64,000 nucleotides of DNA from Pseudomonas sp. UYIF39 (GCF_029963765.1 NZ_JALBYU010000017.1:62001-126000); one strand, 5' to 3'; positions 39,754 to 50,148 are shown, numbered from the stretch's first letter. The notes: generated by a model from the letters alone, not told the origin. Numbers and translations are program-made.

Positions 39754-40343
39754 TTAGCGCTGGACCGCAATAGTTGCCTCAAGCTGTCGACTAGGCCAGT
39801 TATTGCCCGTCACGCGGTAGATCTTCAACTCGTCCCTTTCCTTGGAGAAGCTCGCAATCAGATACGTCCGTTGCGAAGCCGCCCCACTCAGGAACAATGG
39901 CACGTCACCAAACTCGCTGGAGACGCTTTTATATTGGCCACTAAACCAGTGGAAGTGCCCGGCAAACACCGCAGTCACCTTGTAATCCTTGATCATCTTA
40001 CTGAAGCGACTCAATTGCTTAGCACTGCCATCCCACCTGGGCTTATGCATATTCAGGATAATGATCTGGCCTCTTTCCCGAGCGGCCTTCAGATCCTGTT
40101 CCAGCCAGTCAAGTGAGTCCCTCAGGTGATAGCTCTTCGGCACAAGCGCCACTTAGAGCGCGAATCCCGATACGAGTCGGTCTGGGTTTCACCGGCATCG
40201 GTTTTCTCAGTCCATGGATACTGCGGATCGGAGGTAAACACTATATCCATCGGAGATACAGTTGTTGGTGCCGAATGCGCAAAAGGCGTCATGACAGCAA
40301 AGGCCAGACACGCCAGCAAACTGCCAGAATTTGATAAACTCAT
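39754..40343 (-). pseudogene. Calcineurin-like metallophosphoesterase, damaged copy 2
   Basis: The gene starts with an intact signal peptide (MSLSNSGSLLACLAFAVMTPFAHSAP) and the first metal-binding strand (MDIVFTSDPQYPW), then breaks at about 40150. The readable 3' part resumes in another frame at SYHLRDSLDWLEQDL and includes NMHKPRWDG and FAGHFHWFSG. About 100 residues between, including the GNHD motif, are gone. It is a paralogue of the damaged copy at 38479-39257. Confidence 0.78.
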
Positions 40344-40838
40344 AGAATTCCATTTCCATCTAACATTAATAATAGAGCGACAGGCAACTTGCCTGAACAT
40401 GAAAATACAACAGCCCTCGAACACACACAAACAACCAATAGCCGACAATTAATTAACCATATCTCCAATCAACAATTAACGCACCTGCAGAAACACCCAT
40501 ACGCGCACTTATATAAGCACTCCAACAATAATACGAAGATTAAAACAACAAACTCATAACAGTCATTGAATCGCCAGCATGCCCTCCGGCTCGCCGAAAC
40601 AGGCGGATAGTGTATGAAAGGCAGGACGCGAAAAACCGTCCATACTGAACAAGTCAATTGATCTGCATCACGATTTGTTACATTTGCTACACCATTCAGG
40701 TTTTTTCCCCAACGCGACCAAAGGTCGCACCCTTGACCTAGAGCGACAGGCGTATCATTACGCCACTGCAACACCTCTTTTTGACCGCGGTCGGCACGTA
40801 CTGACCGAGGCATTTTTCCACTGCCGTGGGATGCAATG
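40344..40838. other. Intergenic region upstream of ccoG
   Basis: This region has no convincing gene. The left part (40344-40560) is AT-rich and follows the damaged phosphoesterase. The right part holds the ccoG promoter region with an ANR-like box at 40658-40671. Confidence 0.5.
40658..40671 (+). promoter_or_regulatory. Probable ANR/FNR box upstream of ccoG
   Basis: TTGAT-CTGC-ATCAC matches the FNR/ANR palindrome at nine of ten arm positions. It is about 170 bases before ccoG on the same strand. Confidence 0.5.
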
Positions 40839-42251
40839 ATGAGCAATCAGATTCCGGTACACGACGTCACCCCTGCCAAGAACGCGAACAACAGCGTCGA
40901 CCTCTACGCCTCTCGAGAAAAAATCTACACCCGCGCCTTCACCGGCCTGTTCCGCAATCTGCGGATGATGGGCGGTGCCGGGCTGTTTCTGCTGTATTTC
41001 GGTACGGTCTGGCTGAGCTGGGGCGGCCATCAGGCCGTCTGGTGGAACCTGCCGGAACGCAAATTCTTCATCTTTGGCGCAACCTTCTGGCCTCAGGACT
41101 TCATCCTGCTCTCGGGGATCCTGATCGTCAGCGCCTTCGGCCTGTTCTTCATTACCGTGTACGCCGGGCGGGTCTGGTGCGGCTATACCTGCCCACAGAG
41201 TGTCTGGACCTGGATTTTCATGTGGTGCGAGAAGGTCACCGAAGGCGACCGCAACCAGCGCATCAAGCTCGACAAAGCGCCCATGAGCGCCAACAAATTC
41301 CTGCGTAAATTCAGCAAACACACAATGTGGTTGTTGATCGGCTTCATCACCGGCATGACCTTCGTGGGTTACTTTTCGCCGATCCGCGAGCTGACCATCG
41401 ACTTCTTCACCGGCGAAGCCGACGGCTGGTCGTATTTCTGGGTCGGCTTCTTCACCCTCGCCACCTACGGCAATGCCGGCTGGTTGCGCGAGCAGGTGTG
41501 CATTTACATGTGCCCGTACGCGCGCTTCCAGAGCGTGATGTTCGACAAAGACACACTGATCGTTTCCTACGACCCGCGTCGTGGCGAAGGCCGCGGCCCG
41601 CGCAAGAAAGGCGCCGACTACAAGGCCATGGGCCTGGGTGACTGCATCGACTGCACCATGTGCGTCCAGGTCTGCCCGACCGGTATCGACATCCGCGACG
41701 GCCTGCAAGTCGAATGCATCGGCTGTGCGGCCTGCATCGATGCCTGCGACAGCATCATGGACAAGATGGACTACCCACGCGGCCTGATCAGCTACACCAC
41801 CGAGCACAACCTGTCCGGGCAAAAAACCAATAAACTGCGCCCGCGTCTGATCGGCTATGCCACGGTGCTGCTGGCGATGATCGCCTTGCTGATGACCGCA
41901 TTCTTCATGCGTTCGCTGGTCGGTTTCGACGTCAGCAAGGACCGCGTGCTGTACCGCGAGAACGCCGAAGGCCGGATCGAAAACGTCTACAGCCTGAAGA
42001 TCATGAACAAAGACCAACGCGACCACACCTACGTGCTCGAAGCCGCTGGCCTGCCGGACCTCAAGCTGCAAGGCAAGCGCGAGATCAAGGTCGCCGCCGG
42101 GGAGATTTTCAGCCAACCGGTCGAACTGTCCAGCGCACCGGAGAAACTGCCATCGAGCACCAACGAGGTGAAATTCATCCTCAAGGATGCCGACGACGAC
42201 AGCATCCACGTTGAAGCCAAGAGCCGGTTCATCGGCCCACAAATTCGTTGA
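40839..42251 (+). CDS. ccoG: Cytochrome c oxidase accessory protein CcoG (FixG), polyferredoxin
   Basis: This protein has about 470 residues, five membrane segments, the CGYTCPQSVW and CPYARFQS motifs, a ferredoxin part with CIDCTMCVQVCP and CIGCAACIDACD (two 4Fe-4S sites), and a C-terminal Ig-like FixG domain from about residue 360. CcoG reduces copper(II) to copper(I) for cbb3 oxidase maturation. A second ATG three bases upstream (40836) is possible. It is the first gene of the assembly operon ccoG-ccoH-ccoI-ccoS. Confidence 0.93.
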   Translation: MSNQIPVHDVTPAKNANNSVDLYASREKIYTRAFTGLFRNLRMMGGAGLFLLYFGTVWLSWGGHQAVWWNLPERKFFIFGATFWPQDFILLSGILIVSAFGLFFITVYAGRVWCGYTCPQSVWTWIFMWCEKVTEGDRNQRIKLDKAPMSANKFLRKFSKHTMWLLIGFITGMTFVGYFSPIRELTIDFFTGEADGWSYFWVGFFTLATYGNAGWLREQVCIYMCPYARFQSVMFDKDTLIVSYDPRRGEGRGPRKKGADYKAMGLGDCIDCTMCVQVCPTGIDIRDGLQVECIGCAACIDACDSIMDKMDYPRGLISYTTEHNLSGQKTNKLRPRLIGYATVLLAMIALLMTAFFMRSLVGFDVSKDRVLYRENAEGRIENVYSLKIMNKDQRDHTYVLEAAGLPDLKLQGKREIKVAAGEIFSQPVELSSAPEKLPSSTNEVKFILKDADDDSIHVEAKSRFIGPQIR

Positions 42252-42262
42252 GAGAAGTGATC

Positions 42263-42802
42263 ATGCCCGCAGCAAATGCCGCAAGCCCTTGGTACAAGCA
42301 TCTTTGGCCATGGATCATCATCGCCATTCTGGCGTGTTCAGTGACCCTGACCTTGTCCATGGTGACGATCGCGGTGAATAACCCGGACAACCTGGTCAAC
42401 GACAACTATTACGAGGCCGGCAAAGGCATCAACCGCTCCCTCGACCGTGAGTTGCTGGCGCAGACCCTGCTGCTGCGCGCCAGCGTTCATCTGGACGACG
42501 TGACCGGTGAAGTCGACCTGCGCCTGAGCGGCAACAGCCAACCGAAAACCCTGGAGCTGAACCTGATCTCGCCGACCCAGCCGGAGAAAGATCGCAAGAT
42601 CACCCTGGCACGCAGCGAAACCGAACAGGGCCGCTACATTGGCCAGTTGAACGACAAGGTCGATGGTCGTCGCTTTGTAGAACTGCTGGGCGTACAGGAT
42701 GACAAGACCTGGCGCATGTTCGAAGAAGAACAGGTCAGCCATGACAAGGATCTGCTGCTGGGTGATGAACCGCTGCAAGGCGCCGAAGACCTGAAGAAGT
42801 AA
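42263..42802 (+). CDS. ccoH: cbb3 oxidase assembly protein CcoH (FixH)
   Basis: This 179-residue protein has an N-terminal membrane anchor (HLWPWIIIAILACSVTLTLSM) and a periplasmic FixH domain with NPDNLVNDNYYEAGKGIN. It acts in assembly and stability of the oxidase. The ATG at 42263 is used; the TTG at 42248 in the ccoG end is less likely. It is followed by a REPIN. Confidence 0.88.
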   Translation: MPAANAASPWYKHLWPWIIIAILACSVTLTLSMVTIAVNNPDNLVNDNYYEAGKGINRSLDRELLAQTLLLRASVHLDDVTGEVDLRLSGNSQPKTLELNLISPTQPEKDRKITLARSETEQGRYIGQLNDKVDGRRFVELLGVQDDKTWRMFEEEQVSHDKDLLLGDEPLQGAEDLKK

Positions 42803-42819
42803 AAGCCTGCGCTTCGCGC

Positions 42820-42893
42820 ATCGCGAGCAAGCTCGCTCCCACATTGGATTTGTGGCGTTCACAAAACCCTGTGGGAGCGAGCTTGCTCGCGAT
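42820..42893. repeat. REPIN: inverted pair of GTGGGAGCGAGC REP elements
   Basis: ATCGCGAGCAAGCTCGCTCC at 42820 and its inverted copy (GTGGGAGCGAGCTTGCTCGC) ending at 42893 flank a 25-base spacer. Same family as the degraded pair at 339-428. It sits between ccoH and ccoI. Confidence 0.9.
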
Positions 42894-42925
42894 GAGGCCC
42901 TTCCGGACGATATAGACTTCACCTC

Positions 42926-45376
42926 ATGACCACTCCACTCCCCTGCTACCACTGCGCCCTGCCCGTCCCGGCCGGCAGCCGCTTCACCGCTGCCGTCCTC
43001 GGTGAAACCCGCGAGTTCTGCTGCCCGGGTTGTCAGGCCGTGGCCGAAGCCATTGTGGCCGGTGGACTGGAAACCTATTACCAGCATCGCAGCGAGTCAT
43101 CGGCCAACCCCGAAGCGCTGCCGGTGCAGTTGGTGGATGAACTGGCGCTGTACGACCGCGCCGACGTGCAAGCCCCCTTCGTCCGCCACGAAGGCGACCT
43201 CGCCGAAACCACCCTGTTGATGGAAGGCATCAGTTGCGCCGCCTGCGGCTGGCTGATCGAGAAACACTTGCGCGGCTTGCCGGCGGTGGCCGAAGCACGC
43301 CTGAACCTGTCCAACCATCGCCTGCATGTGCGCTGGGCCGATGCGCAACTGCCGCTGAGCCAGGTACTCAGCGAATTGCGCCATATCGGTTACGCCGCGC
43401 ACCCCTATCAGGCCGACCGCGCCAGCGAACAACTGGCCAGCGAAAACCGTCTGGCCCTGCGCCAACTCGGCGTGGCCGGGCTGCTGTGGTTCCAGGCGAT
43501 GATGGCGACCATGGCCACCTGGCCGGAATTCAACATCGATCTCAGTCCCGAGCTGCACACCATCCTGCGCTGGGTCGCGCTGTTCCTCACCACCCCGATC
43601 GTGTTCTACAGCTGTGCACCATTCTTCAAAGGCGCCATGCGCGACTTGCGCACCCGCCACCTGACCATGGACGTTTCGGTGTCGCTGGCCATTGGCAGCG
43701 CCTACATCGCCGGGATCTGGACCTCGATCACCGGCGTCGGTGAACTGTATTTCGATGCGGTCGGCATGTTCGCACTGTTCCTGCTGGCCGGGCGTTATCT
43801 CGAACGTCGCGCCCGGGAACGCACCGCCGCCGCCACGGCGCAATTGGTCAATCTATTGCCCGCCTCGTGTCTGCGCCTGAGTGCCGACGGCCAGAGCGAG
43901 CGGATCCTGCTCAGCGAACTGCGCGTCGGCGATCAGGTGCTGGTGCACCCAGGCGCGATCCTCCCGGCTGACGGCAAGATCCTCGACGGCCAGTCGAGCA
44001 TCGACGAATCCCTCCTCACCGGCGAATACCTGCCGCAACCGCGCACGCCGGGCGATGCCGTCACCGCTGGCACCCTGAACGTCGAAGGTGCGCTGACCGT
44101 GGAAGTCCTGGCACTGGGTCAAGACACCCGACTGTCCGCCATCGTCCGCCTGCTGGACCGTGCTCAGGCCGAGAAGCCGCGGCTGGCGGAAATGGCCGAC
44201 CGCGCCGCGCAGTGGTTCCTGCTGCTGTCGCTGATTGCCGCTGCCGTTATCGGCCTGACCTGGTGGGAACTGGATTCGTCGCGGGCCTTCTGGATTGTGT
44301 TGGCGATGCTGGTTGCGACGTGCCCGTGCGCCCTGTCCCTGGCCACGCCGACCGCCCTCACCGCCGCCACAGGCACACTGCACAAACTCGGCTTGCTGCT
44401 GACTCGCGGCCATGTGCTGGAAGGCCTGAACCAGATCGACACGGTGATTTTCGACAAGACCGGCACGCTGACGGAAGGTCGCCTGGCCTTGCGTTCGATC
44501 CGCCCGCTCGGCGCGCTCAACAGCGATCAATGCCTGAGCCTCGCCGCTGCACTGGAAAACCGCTCTGAACATCCGATCGCCCGCGCGTTTGGCCGGGCGC
44601 CGCTGGCCGCCGAAGAAGTCCACAGCACGCCGGGGCTTGGCCTCGAAGGGTCGGTCGGTGAGCAACGCCTGCGCATCGGCCAACCGGGTTTTGTCTGTGA
44701 ACTCAGTGGTGCAGCCGTGCCGTTAATGCCGGACGAAGCCGGCCAATGGTTGCTGCTCGGTAACAGCCAGGGACCGTTGGCATGGTTTGTTCTCGACGAC
44801 CGTCTGCGTGCCGATGCACCTGCCCTGCTCGCGGCCTGCAAGGCTCGCGGCTGGCGCACGCTGCTGCTGTCCGGCGACAGCTCGCCGATGGTCGCCAGTG
44901 TCGCTGCGGAACTGGGCATCGATGAAGCCCGAGGCGGCTTGCGTCCGGACGATAAATTGCAGGTGCTGCAACAGCTGCACAAGGAAGGCCGCAAGGTGTT
45001 GATGCTGGGTGACGGGGTCAACGACGTGCCCGTGCTGGCCGCCGCCGACATCAGCGTCGCCATGGGTTCGGCCACCGACCTGGCGAAAACCAGTGCCGAC
45101 GCGGTATTGCTATCGAACCGCCTCGATGCGCTGGTACAAGCCTTCAGCCTGGCTCGACGCACCCGCCGGGTAATCATCGAGAACCTGCTGTGGGCCGGGC
45201 TGTACAATGGCCTCATGTTGCCGTTCGCCGCCCTCGGCTGGATCACTCCGGTATGGGCCGCGGTCGGCATGTCCATCAGTTCGTTGACCGTGGTGCTGAA
45301 CGCCCTGCGCCTGACTCGCATGCCAAACACGCCTGCGGTCAGCGCCACGCCAGAAACCCGTCCGCTGCCGGCCTGA
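42926..45376 (+). CDS. ccoI: Copper-transporting P1B-type ATPase CcoI (FixI)
   Basis: This 816-residue protein has an N-terminal zinc-like part (CYHCALPV, CCPGCQAV), an HMA domain with GISCAACGWLIEK, the transmembrane CPC copper motif in VATCPCALSLATP, the phosphorylation motif DKTGTLTEG, a TGE-type loop (LTGEYLPQP), and GDGVNDVPVLAAAD. It exports copper for insertion into the cbb3 active site through the periplasm. Length and motifs are normal for the family. It is part of the ccoGHIS cluster. Confidence 0.95.
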   Translation: MTTPLPCYHCALPVPAGSRFTAAVLGETREFCCPGCQAVAEAIVAGGLETYYQHRSESSANPEALPVQLVDELALYDRADVQAPFVRHEGDLAETTLLMEGISCAACGWLIEKHLRGLPAVAEARLNLSNHRLHVRWADAQLPLSQVLSELRHIGYAAHPYQADRASEQLASENRLALRQLGVAGLLWFQAMMATMATWPEFNIDLSPELHTILRWVALFLTTPIVFYSCAPFFKGAMRDLRTRHLTMDVSVSLAIGSAYIAGIWTSITGVGELYFDAVGMFALFLLAGRYLERRARERTAAATAQLVNLLPASCLRLSADGQSERILLSELRVGDQVLVHPGAILPADGKILDGQSSIDESLLTGEYLPQPRTPGDAVTAGTLNVEGALTVEVLALGQDTRLSAIVRLLDRAQAEKPRLAEMADRAAQWFLLLSLIAAAVIGLTWWELDSSRAFWIVLAMLVATCPCALSLATPTALTAATGTLHKLGLLLTRGHVLEGLNQIDTVIFDKTGTLTEGRLALRSIRPLGALNSDQCLSLAAALENRSEHPIARAFGRAPLAAEEVHSTPGLGLEGSVGEQRLRIGQPGFVCELSGAAVPLMPDEAGQWLLLGNSQGPLAWFVLDDRLRADAPALLAACKARGWRTLLLSGDSSPMVASVAAELGIDEARGGLRPDDKLQVLQQLHKEGRKVLMLGDGVNDVPVLAAADISVAMGSATDLAKTSADAVLLSNRLDALVQAFSLARRTRRVIIENLLWAGLYNGLMLPFAALGWITPVWAAVGMSISSLTVVLNALRLTRMPNTPAVSATPETRPLPA

Positions 45377-45398
45377 GCCGCGCGGGCATGGAGTCCAG

Positions 45399-45617
45399 AT
45401 GCCAGCTCTCTACGTGATGATCCCGGCCGCGCTGCTGATCGTGGCCATCGCTATTTACATCTTCTTCTGGGCAGTCGACAGCGGTCAGTACGACGACCTC
45501 GACGGCCCGGCCCACAGCATCCTGTTCGACGATCAGGACCCGAACCACAAGGCCGCGGTCGATGAAGCCAGCGGTCATCCGGCCAAACCGGACGACAAGG
45601 CGCCACCCCATGCTTGA
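45399..45617 (+). CDS. ccoS: cbb3 oxidase assembly protein CcoS (FixS)
   Basis: This 72-residue protein has a single membrane segment (YVMIPAALLIVAIAIYIFFWAV) followed by DSGQYDDLDGPAHSILFDD, the CcoS signature. It is needed for cofactor insertion into cbb3 oxidase. Its 3' end overlaps the next gene by eight bases. Confidence 0.92.
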   Translation: MPALYVMIPAALLIVAIAIYIFFWAVDSGQYDDLDGPAHSILFDDQDPNHKAAVDEASGHPAKPDDKAPPHA

Positions 45618-46293
45618 GTTGGCGCCGCTGCTGGTGTCTGCGGTGATTCTCGGTCTGCTCGGTGGCGGGCATTGCCTGGGCATGTGCGGCGGCTTGATGG
45701 GCGCGTTGACCCTGGCGATTCCCAAGGAGCAACGCAGCCGTCGTTTTCGACTGCTGCTGGCCTACAACCTGGGGCGAATTCTCAGCTATGCAACGGCCGG
45801 CCTGCTGATCGGTCTGGCCGGGTGGGCGGTGGCCAACAGCCCGGCAGCGATGTTCATGCGCGTCATCGCCGGATTGCTGTTGGTCGCCATGGGCCTGTAC
45901 CTCGCCGGATGGTGGAGCGGCCTGACCCGCATCGAAAGCCTCGGTCGCGGCCTGTGGCGGCACATCCAGCCCGTTGCCAATAAACTGCTGCCGGTGTCGA
46001 GCGTCCCCCGCGCGCTACTGCTGGGCGCGCTCTGGGGCTGGCTGCCGTGCGGGCTGGTTTACAGCACCCTGCTGTGGTCGGCGAGTCAGGGTAATGCGCT
46101 GGACAGTGCGTTACTGATGCTCGCGTTCGGGCTCGGCACCTGGCCGGTGTTACTCGCCACGGGGTTGGCGGCTGAGCGGGTCACGGCGTTGTTGCGCAAA
46201 CGTAGCGTGCGGATGACGGGCGGACTGCTGGTGATCCTGTTCGGCCTCTGGACTTTGCCGGGGCCGCATCAGCATTGGCTCATGGGCCATTAG
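45610..46293 (+). CDS. Sulfite exporter TauE/SafE-like membrane protein (COG2836)
   Basis: This 227-residue membrane protein has the family-typical GGGHCLGMCGGLMGAL near the start, NLGRILSYATAG, and WGWLPCGLVYSTLLW. This subfamily is nearly always found beside ccoGHIS in proteobacteria. Its paired CxxC-like and PCG motifs resemble DsbD/CcdA-type transporters, and a role in metal or thiol traffic for oxidase assembly is inferred. The ATG at 45610 overlaps ccoS. Confidence 0.82.
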   Translation: MLELAPLLVSAVILGLLGGGHCLGMCGGLMGALTLAIPKEQRSRRFRLLLAYNLGRILSYATAGLLIGLAGWAVANSPAAMFMRVIAGLLLVAMGLYLAGWWSGLTRIESLGRGLWRHIQPVANKLLPVSSVPRALLLGALWGWLPCGLVYSTLLWSASQGNALDSALLMLAFGLGTWPVLLATGLAAERVTALLRKRSVRMTGGLLVILFGLWTLPGPHQHWLMGH

Positions 46294-46310
46294 ATCGGCG
46301 GCGTGTCTCT

Positions 46311-46439
46311 GTAGCAGCTGCCGAAGGCTGCGTTCGGCGGCGAAGCCGTCGTAAACATCCACCACAGATGCCCGGATCAACCGTGTGCACCGTATTGGCG
46401 AGGACTGCATCCTCGAACGCAGCCTTCGGCAGCTGCTAC
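46311..46439. repeat. Long inverted repeat pair (third REP family)
   Basis: A 26-base arm starting GTAGCAGCTGCCGAAGGC at 46311 is repeated in perfect inversion at 46414-46439, with 77 bases between. It is another intergenic REP family of fluorescent pseudomonads, unrelated in sequence to those at 339 and 30676. Confidence 0.82.
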
Positions 46440-46466
46440 AGGTTCACGCGGCCCATCCGACCAACT

Positions 46467-46480
46467 TTGACGCAAATCAA
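46467..46480 (+). promoter_or_regulatory. ANR/FNR box of hemN
   Basis: TTGAC-GCAA-ATCAA is a full match to the ANR consensus. A TAGACT at 46503-46508 could be the -10, which would place the start point near 46515, about 41 bases from the centre of the box, the spacing of class II activation. hemN is a known ANR target in Pseudomonas. Confidence 0.85.
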
Positions 46481-46544
46481 GATGCCCCACCGCGCCTCCC
46501 CCTAGACTCGCTGACACTGCCAGCCTATCCGGGGGAATGCCCGC

Positions 46545-47930
46545 ATGATGCTCGACGCCATTCGTTGGGACACCGATCTGATCCGCCGTTACGACCTGGC
46601 GGGACCGCGCTACACCTCCTACCCGACCGCGGTGCAATTCGACAGTCAGGTCGGCACGTTTGACCTGTTCCACGCCCTGCGCGACAGCCGTAAAGCCCTG
46701 CGCCCGTTATCGCTGTATGTACACGTGCCGTTCTGCGCGAATGTTTGCTACTACTGCGCCTGCAATAAAGTCATCACCAAGGATCGCGGCCGGGCCCTGC
46801 CTTATTTGCAGCGCCTTGAGCAGGAAATCCAGCTGATCGCCTGCCACCTCGACCCCGCGCAGAAAGTCGAGCAACTGCATTTCGGCGGCGGCACCCCGAC
46901 CTTCCTCAGTCACGTTGAACTGCGCCAGTTGATGGCCCAGCTGCGTAAAAGCTTCAACTTGCTGGACGACGATTCCGGCGACTACGGCATCGAAATCGAC
47001 CCTCGCGAAGCCGACTGGGCGACCATGGGCCTGCTCCGTGAACTGGGTTTCAACCGGGTCAGTATCGGCCTGCAAGACCTCGACCCGGCGGTGCAACGGG
47101 CAGTCAATCGCCTGCAAAGCCTGGAAGAAACCCGCGCGGTGATCGACGCCGCTCGCACCCTGCAATTTCGCTCGATCAACATTGACCTGATCTACGGCTT
47201 GCCGAGGCAGACACCCGAGAATTTCGCCCGCACGGTTGATGAAGTGATCAACCTGCAACCGGACCGCCTCTCGGTGTTCAACTACGCGCACCTGCCGGAA
47301 CGCTTCATGCCGCAACGGCGAATCAACAGCGACGAGCTGCCGACACCGGCGCAAAAACTGGAAATGCTCCAGGGCACCATCGAGCAGTTGACCAAGGCCG
47401 GTTATCGCTACATCGGCATGGACCACTTCGCGCTGCCCGACGATGAACTGGCGATTGCCCAGGAAGAATCGACCCTGCAACGCAACTTCCAGGGCTACAC
47501 CACCCACGGTCATTGCGACCTGATTGGCCTGGGCGTGTCAGCCATCAGCCAGATCGGCGACTTGTATTGCCAGAACAGCAGCGACCTGAATCAGTATCAG
47601 AACACGCTGGCCAGCGCGCAGCTGGCCACCAGCCGTGGCCTGCTGTGCAACGCCGATGACCGCCTGCGACGTGCTGTCATCCAGCAACTGATCTGCACTT
47701 TCAGCCTGGAGTTTGCGCAGATCGAACAAGCCTTCAACATCGACTTTCAGGGCTACTTCGGCGAACTTTGGCCGCAATTGCAGAGAATGGCCGACGACGG
47801 ACTGATCAAACTTGATAACGAGCGCATCACCGTATTGCCCGCCGGACGATTGCTGGTGCGTTCGGTGTGCATGGTGTTCGACGCGTACCTGGAACAGCAA
47901 AATCGCCAGCGGTTTTCGCGGGTGATCTAG
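46545..47930 (+). CDS. hemN: Oxygen-independent coproporphyrinogen III oxidase HemN
   Basis: This 461-residue radical-SAM protein has the CX3CX2C cluster motif (CANVCYYC) near residue 63, HFGGGTPTFL, and IGLQDLDP and YGLPRQTP farther along. It converts coproporphyrinogen III to protoporphyrinogen IX without oxygen and supplies heme for the cbb3 oxidase. The ATG at 46545 and a second ATG at 46548 both fit. The upstream ANR box supports low-oxygen induction. Confidence 0.95.
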   Translation: MMLDAIRWDTDLIRRYDLAGPRYTSYPTAVQFDSQVGTFDLFHALRDSRKALRPLSLYVHVPFCANVCYYCACNKVITKDRGRALPYLQRLEQEIQLIACHLDPAQKVEQLHFGGGTPTFLSHVELRQLMAQLRKSFNLLDDDSGDYGIEIDPREADWATMGLLRELGFNRVSIGLQDLDPAVQRAVNRLQSLEETRAVIDAARTLQFRSINIDLIYGLPRQTPENFARTVDEVINLQPDRLSVFNYAHLPERFMPQRRINSDELPTPAQKLEMLQGTIEQLTKAGYRYIGMDHFALPDDELAIAQEESTLQRNFQGYTTHGHCDLIGLGVSAISQIGDLYCQNSSDLNQYQNTLASAQLATSRGLLCNADDRLRRAVIQQLICTFSLEFAQIEQAFNIDFQGYFGELWPQLQRMADDGLIKLDNERITVLPAGRLLVRSVCMVFDAYLEQQNRQRFSRVI

Positions 47931-48060
47931 CCATTCCCTACTGGCCGGTCTATGAATCGCTGACTTTACGACCCTGCGACAAAATCGCCGCGTGCCTGAA
48001 TGTCCTCCCGTGGGTTACCCTTACGGCTTATGTGTGTTTTTTCCCACAAGGATTGAAGAA

Positions 48061-48795
48061 ATGTCCGAGCCAGTAAAGCTGCGCGCTCATAGTCAGGCCC
48101 ATTGCAAGGATTGCAGCCTGGCCCCCCTCTGCTTGCCACTTTCTTTGAATCTGGAAGACATGGATGCGCTGGACGAAATCGTTAAACGTGGCCGCCCGCT
48201 GAAAAAGGGTGAGTTCCTGTTCCGCCAGGGCGACACCTTCGATTCCGTTTATGCAGTGCGCTCGGGCGCCCTGAAGACCTTCAGCCTGAGCGATGGCGGC
48301 GAAGAACAACTCACCGGTTTCCACCTGCCGAGCGAACTGGTCGGCCTCTCAGGCATGGACACCGAAAAACACCCGGTCTCGGCGCAAGCCATGGAAACCA
48401 CATCGGTGTGTGAAATCCCTTTCGAACGCCTCGACGAACTGGCACTGCAATTGCCGCAACTGCGCCGTCAGTTGATGCGCGTGATGAGTCGCGAGATTCG
48501 CGACGATCAGCAAATGATGTTGCTGCTGTCGAAGAAAACCGCCGACGAGCGCATCGCCACGTTCCTGGTCAACCTGTCGGCCCGTTTCCGCGCTCGGGGG
48601 TTCTCGGCCAACCAGTTCCGCCTGAGCATGTCGCGCAACGAAATCGGCAATTACCTGGGCCTGGCGGTGGAAACCGTGTCCCGGGTGTTCACGCGCTTCC
48701 AGCAAAACGAACTGATTGCGGCTGAAGGCAAGGAAATCCATATCCTCGACCCGATCCAGCTCTGCGCCCTGGCCGGCGGTTCGCTAGACGGCTGA
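48061..48795 (+). CDS. anr: Oxygen-sensing transcription regulator ANR (FNR family)
   Basis: This 244-residue Crp/FNR protein carries the 4Fe-4S ligands Cys15, Cys18 and Cys24 ([11 protein letters not shown]) plus Cys117 (TSVCEIPF). The helix-turn-helix [20 protein letters not shown] gives FNR-type DNA specificity. It activates genes at TTGAY-N4-RTCAA sites, three of which are visible in this window (upstream of the first ccoN, of ccoG and of hemN). The start is the ATG at 48061; the open frame upstream is not part of the protein. Confidence 0.95.
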   Translation: MSEPVKLRAHSQAHCKDCSLAPLCLPLSLNLEDMDALDEIVKRGRPLKKGEFLFRQGDTFDSVYAVRSGALKTFSLSDGGEEQLTGFHLPSELVGLSGMDTEKHPVSAQAMETTSVCEIPFERLDELALQLPQLRRQLMRVMSREIRDDQQMMLLLSKKTADERIATFLVNLSARFRARGFSANQFRLSMSRNEIGNYLGLAVETVSRVFTRFQQNELIAAEGKEIHILDPIQLCALAGGSLDG

Positions 48796-48874
48796 TTTCG
48801 GCGATGGCGGCTGAGCGAAACGGTTCAGCCGCCGGTATACTGCGTCGTTTGCAGCCTGCCAGGATTCTTCGACT

Positions 48875-49423
48875 ATGGCCTTCGACTCCTTCGACATCAA
48901 ATCCCTCATCCGCCCTGTGATCGACTTTCCCAAGCCGGGCGTGATCTTTCGCGACATTACCCCATTGTTCCAGTCGCCCAAGGCCCTGCGCCTGGTGATG
49001 GACAGCTTCGCCCACCGTTATGTCGAGGCCGACTTTACCCACATCGGTGCGATGGACGCGCGTGGTTTTCTGATCGGTTCAGTCCTGGCCTATCAGCTGA
49101 ACAAGCCGCTGGTGCTGTTCCGCAAGCAAGGCAAGCTGCCGGCCGACGTGCTGGCCGAGGGTTATGCGACCGAATACGGCGAAGCCTTCCTCGAAGTCCA
49201 TGCCGACAGCCTGTGCGAGGGCGATTCGGTGGTGATGTTCGATGACCTGATCGCCACGGGCGGGACGCTGATTGCGGCGGCAAACCTGATTCGACGCATG
49301 GGCGCGCGGGTTCATGAAGCGGCGGCGATCATTGATTTGCCAGAGTTGGGCGGGTCGCAGCGTCTGGAAGACATGGGGATTCCCACCTTTTGCCTTACGC
49401 AGTTTGCGTTGAGCGAACAGTAA
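48875..49423 (+). CDS. apt: Adenine phosphoribosyltransferase
   Basis: This 182-residue protein has the Apt N-terminus ([20 protein letters not shown]) and the PRPP-binding motif [14 protein letters not shown]. It salvages adenine to AMP. It follows anr with its own start region. Confidence 0.95.
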   Translation: MAFDSFDIKSLIRPVIDFPKPGVIFRDITPLFQSPKALRLVMDSFAHRYVEADFTHIGAMDARGFLIGSVLAYQLNKPLVLFRKQGKLPADVLAEGYATEYGEAFLEVHADSLCEGDSVVMFDDLIATGGTLIAAANLIRRMGARVHEAAAIIDLPELGGSQRLEDMGIPTFCLTQFALSEQ

Positions 49424-49480
49424 GGCGGCGCCTTCACCGACGCCTTCGCTAGCAGGCTCGCGATGGCCTCGGTCCAAACA

Positions 49481-50083
49481 CTACAAGGTAATCGGCTTAC
49501 GCCCGGCAAACGAATGCGCCAGCGTCCCTCCATCCACCAATTCCAGTTCGCCGCCCAATGGCACGCCGTGGGCAATGCGCGAGGCGATCAAGCCTTTGTT
49601 GCTGAGCAATTGAGCAATGTAATGCGCCGTCGCCTCACCTTCCACGGTCGGGTTGGTCGCGAGAATGACTTCAGTGAACGTGCCCGCCTCTTCGATCCGC
49701 GCCAGCAGTTGCGGAATACCGATGGCTTCCGGCCCGAGTCCGTCAAGTGGCGACAGATGTCCCTTGAGCACGAAGTAGCGACCACGGAAACCGGTCTGCT
49801 CCACCGCGTAGACGTCCATCGGCCCTTCCACCACGCACAGTAAGGTGTCGTCGCGACGGGTATCGGCGCATTGCGGGCAGAGGTCATCTTCGGTCAGCGT
49901 GCGACACAACCGGCAGTGCCCCACCCCTTCCATGGCCTGGCTCAGTGCCAGGGCCAATCGCGAGCCGCCGCTGCGATCACGCTCGAGCAGCTGCAACGCC
50001 ATGCGTTGGGCAGTTTTCTGACCCACACCTGGCAAAATTCGCAGGGCGTCGATCAGTTGGCGAATCAAAGGGCTGAAGCTCAT
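49481..50083 (-). CDS. recR: Recombination protein RecR
   Basis: This 200-residue protein has an N-terminal helix-hairpin-helix ([20 protein letters not shown]), a zinc finger ([16 protein letters not shown]), and a Toprim domain ([17 protein letters not shown]). With RecFO it loads RecA at gaps. It usually follows ybaB directly, but here a reductase gene is between them. Confidence 0.95.
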   Translation of the reverse strand: MSFSPLIRQLIDALRILPGVGQKTAQRMALQLLERDRSGGSRLALALSQAMEGVGHCRLCRTLTEDDLCPQCADTRRDDTLLCVVEGPMDVYAVEQTGFRGRYFVLKGHLSPLDGLGPEAIGIPQLLARIEEAGTFTEVILATNPTVEGEATAHYIAQLLSNKGLIASRIAHGVPLGGELELVDGGTLAHSFAGRKPITL

Positions 50084-50148
50084 GGGGGAAAGTCCGACAA
50101 AACAACGAGACGCGGTTTATACCCGCGCCTCTGTTTAGCGTCAATTAC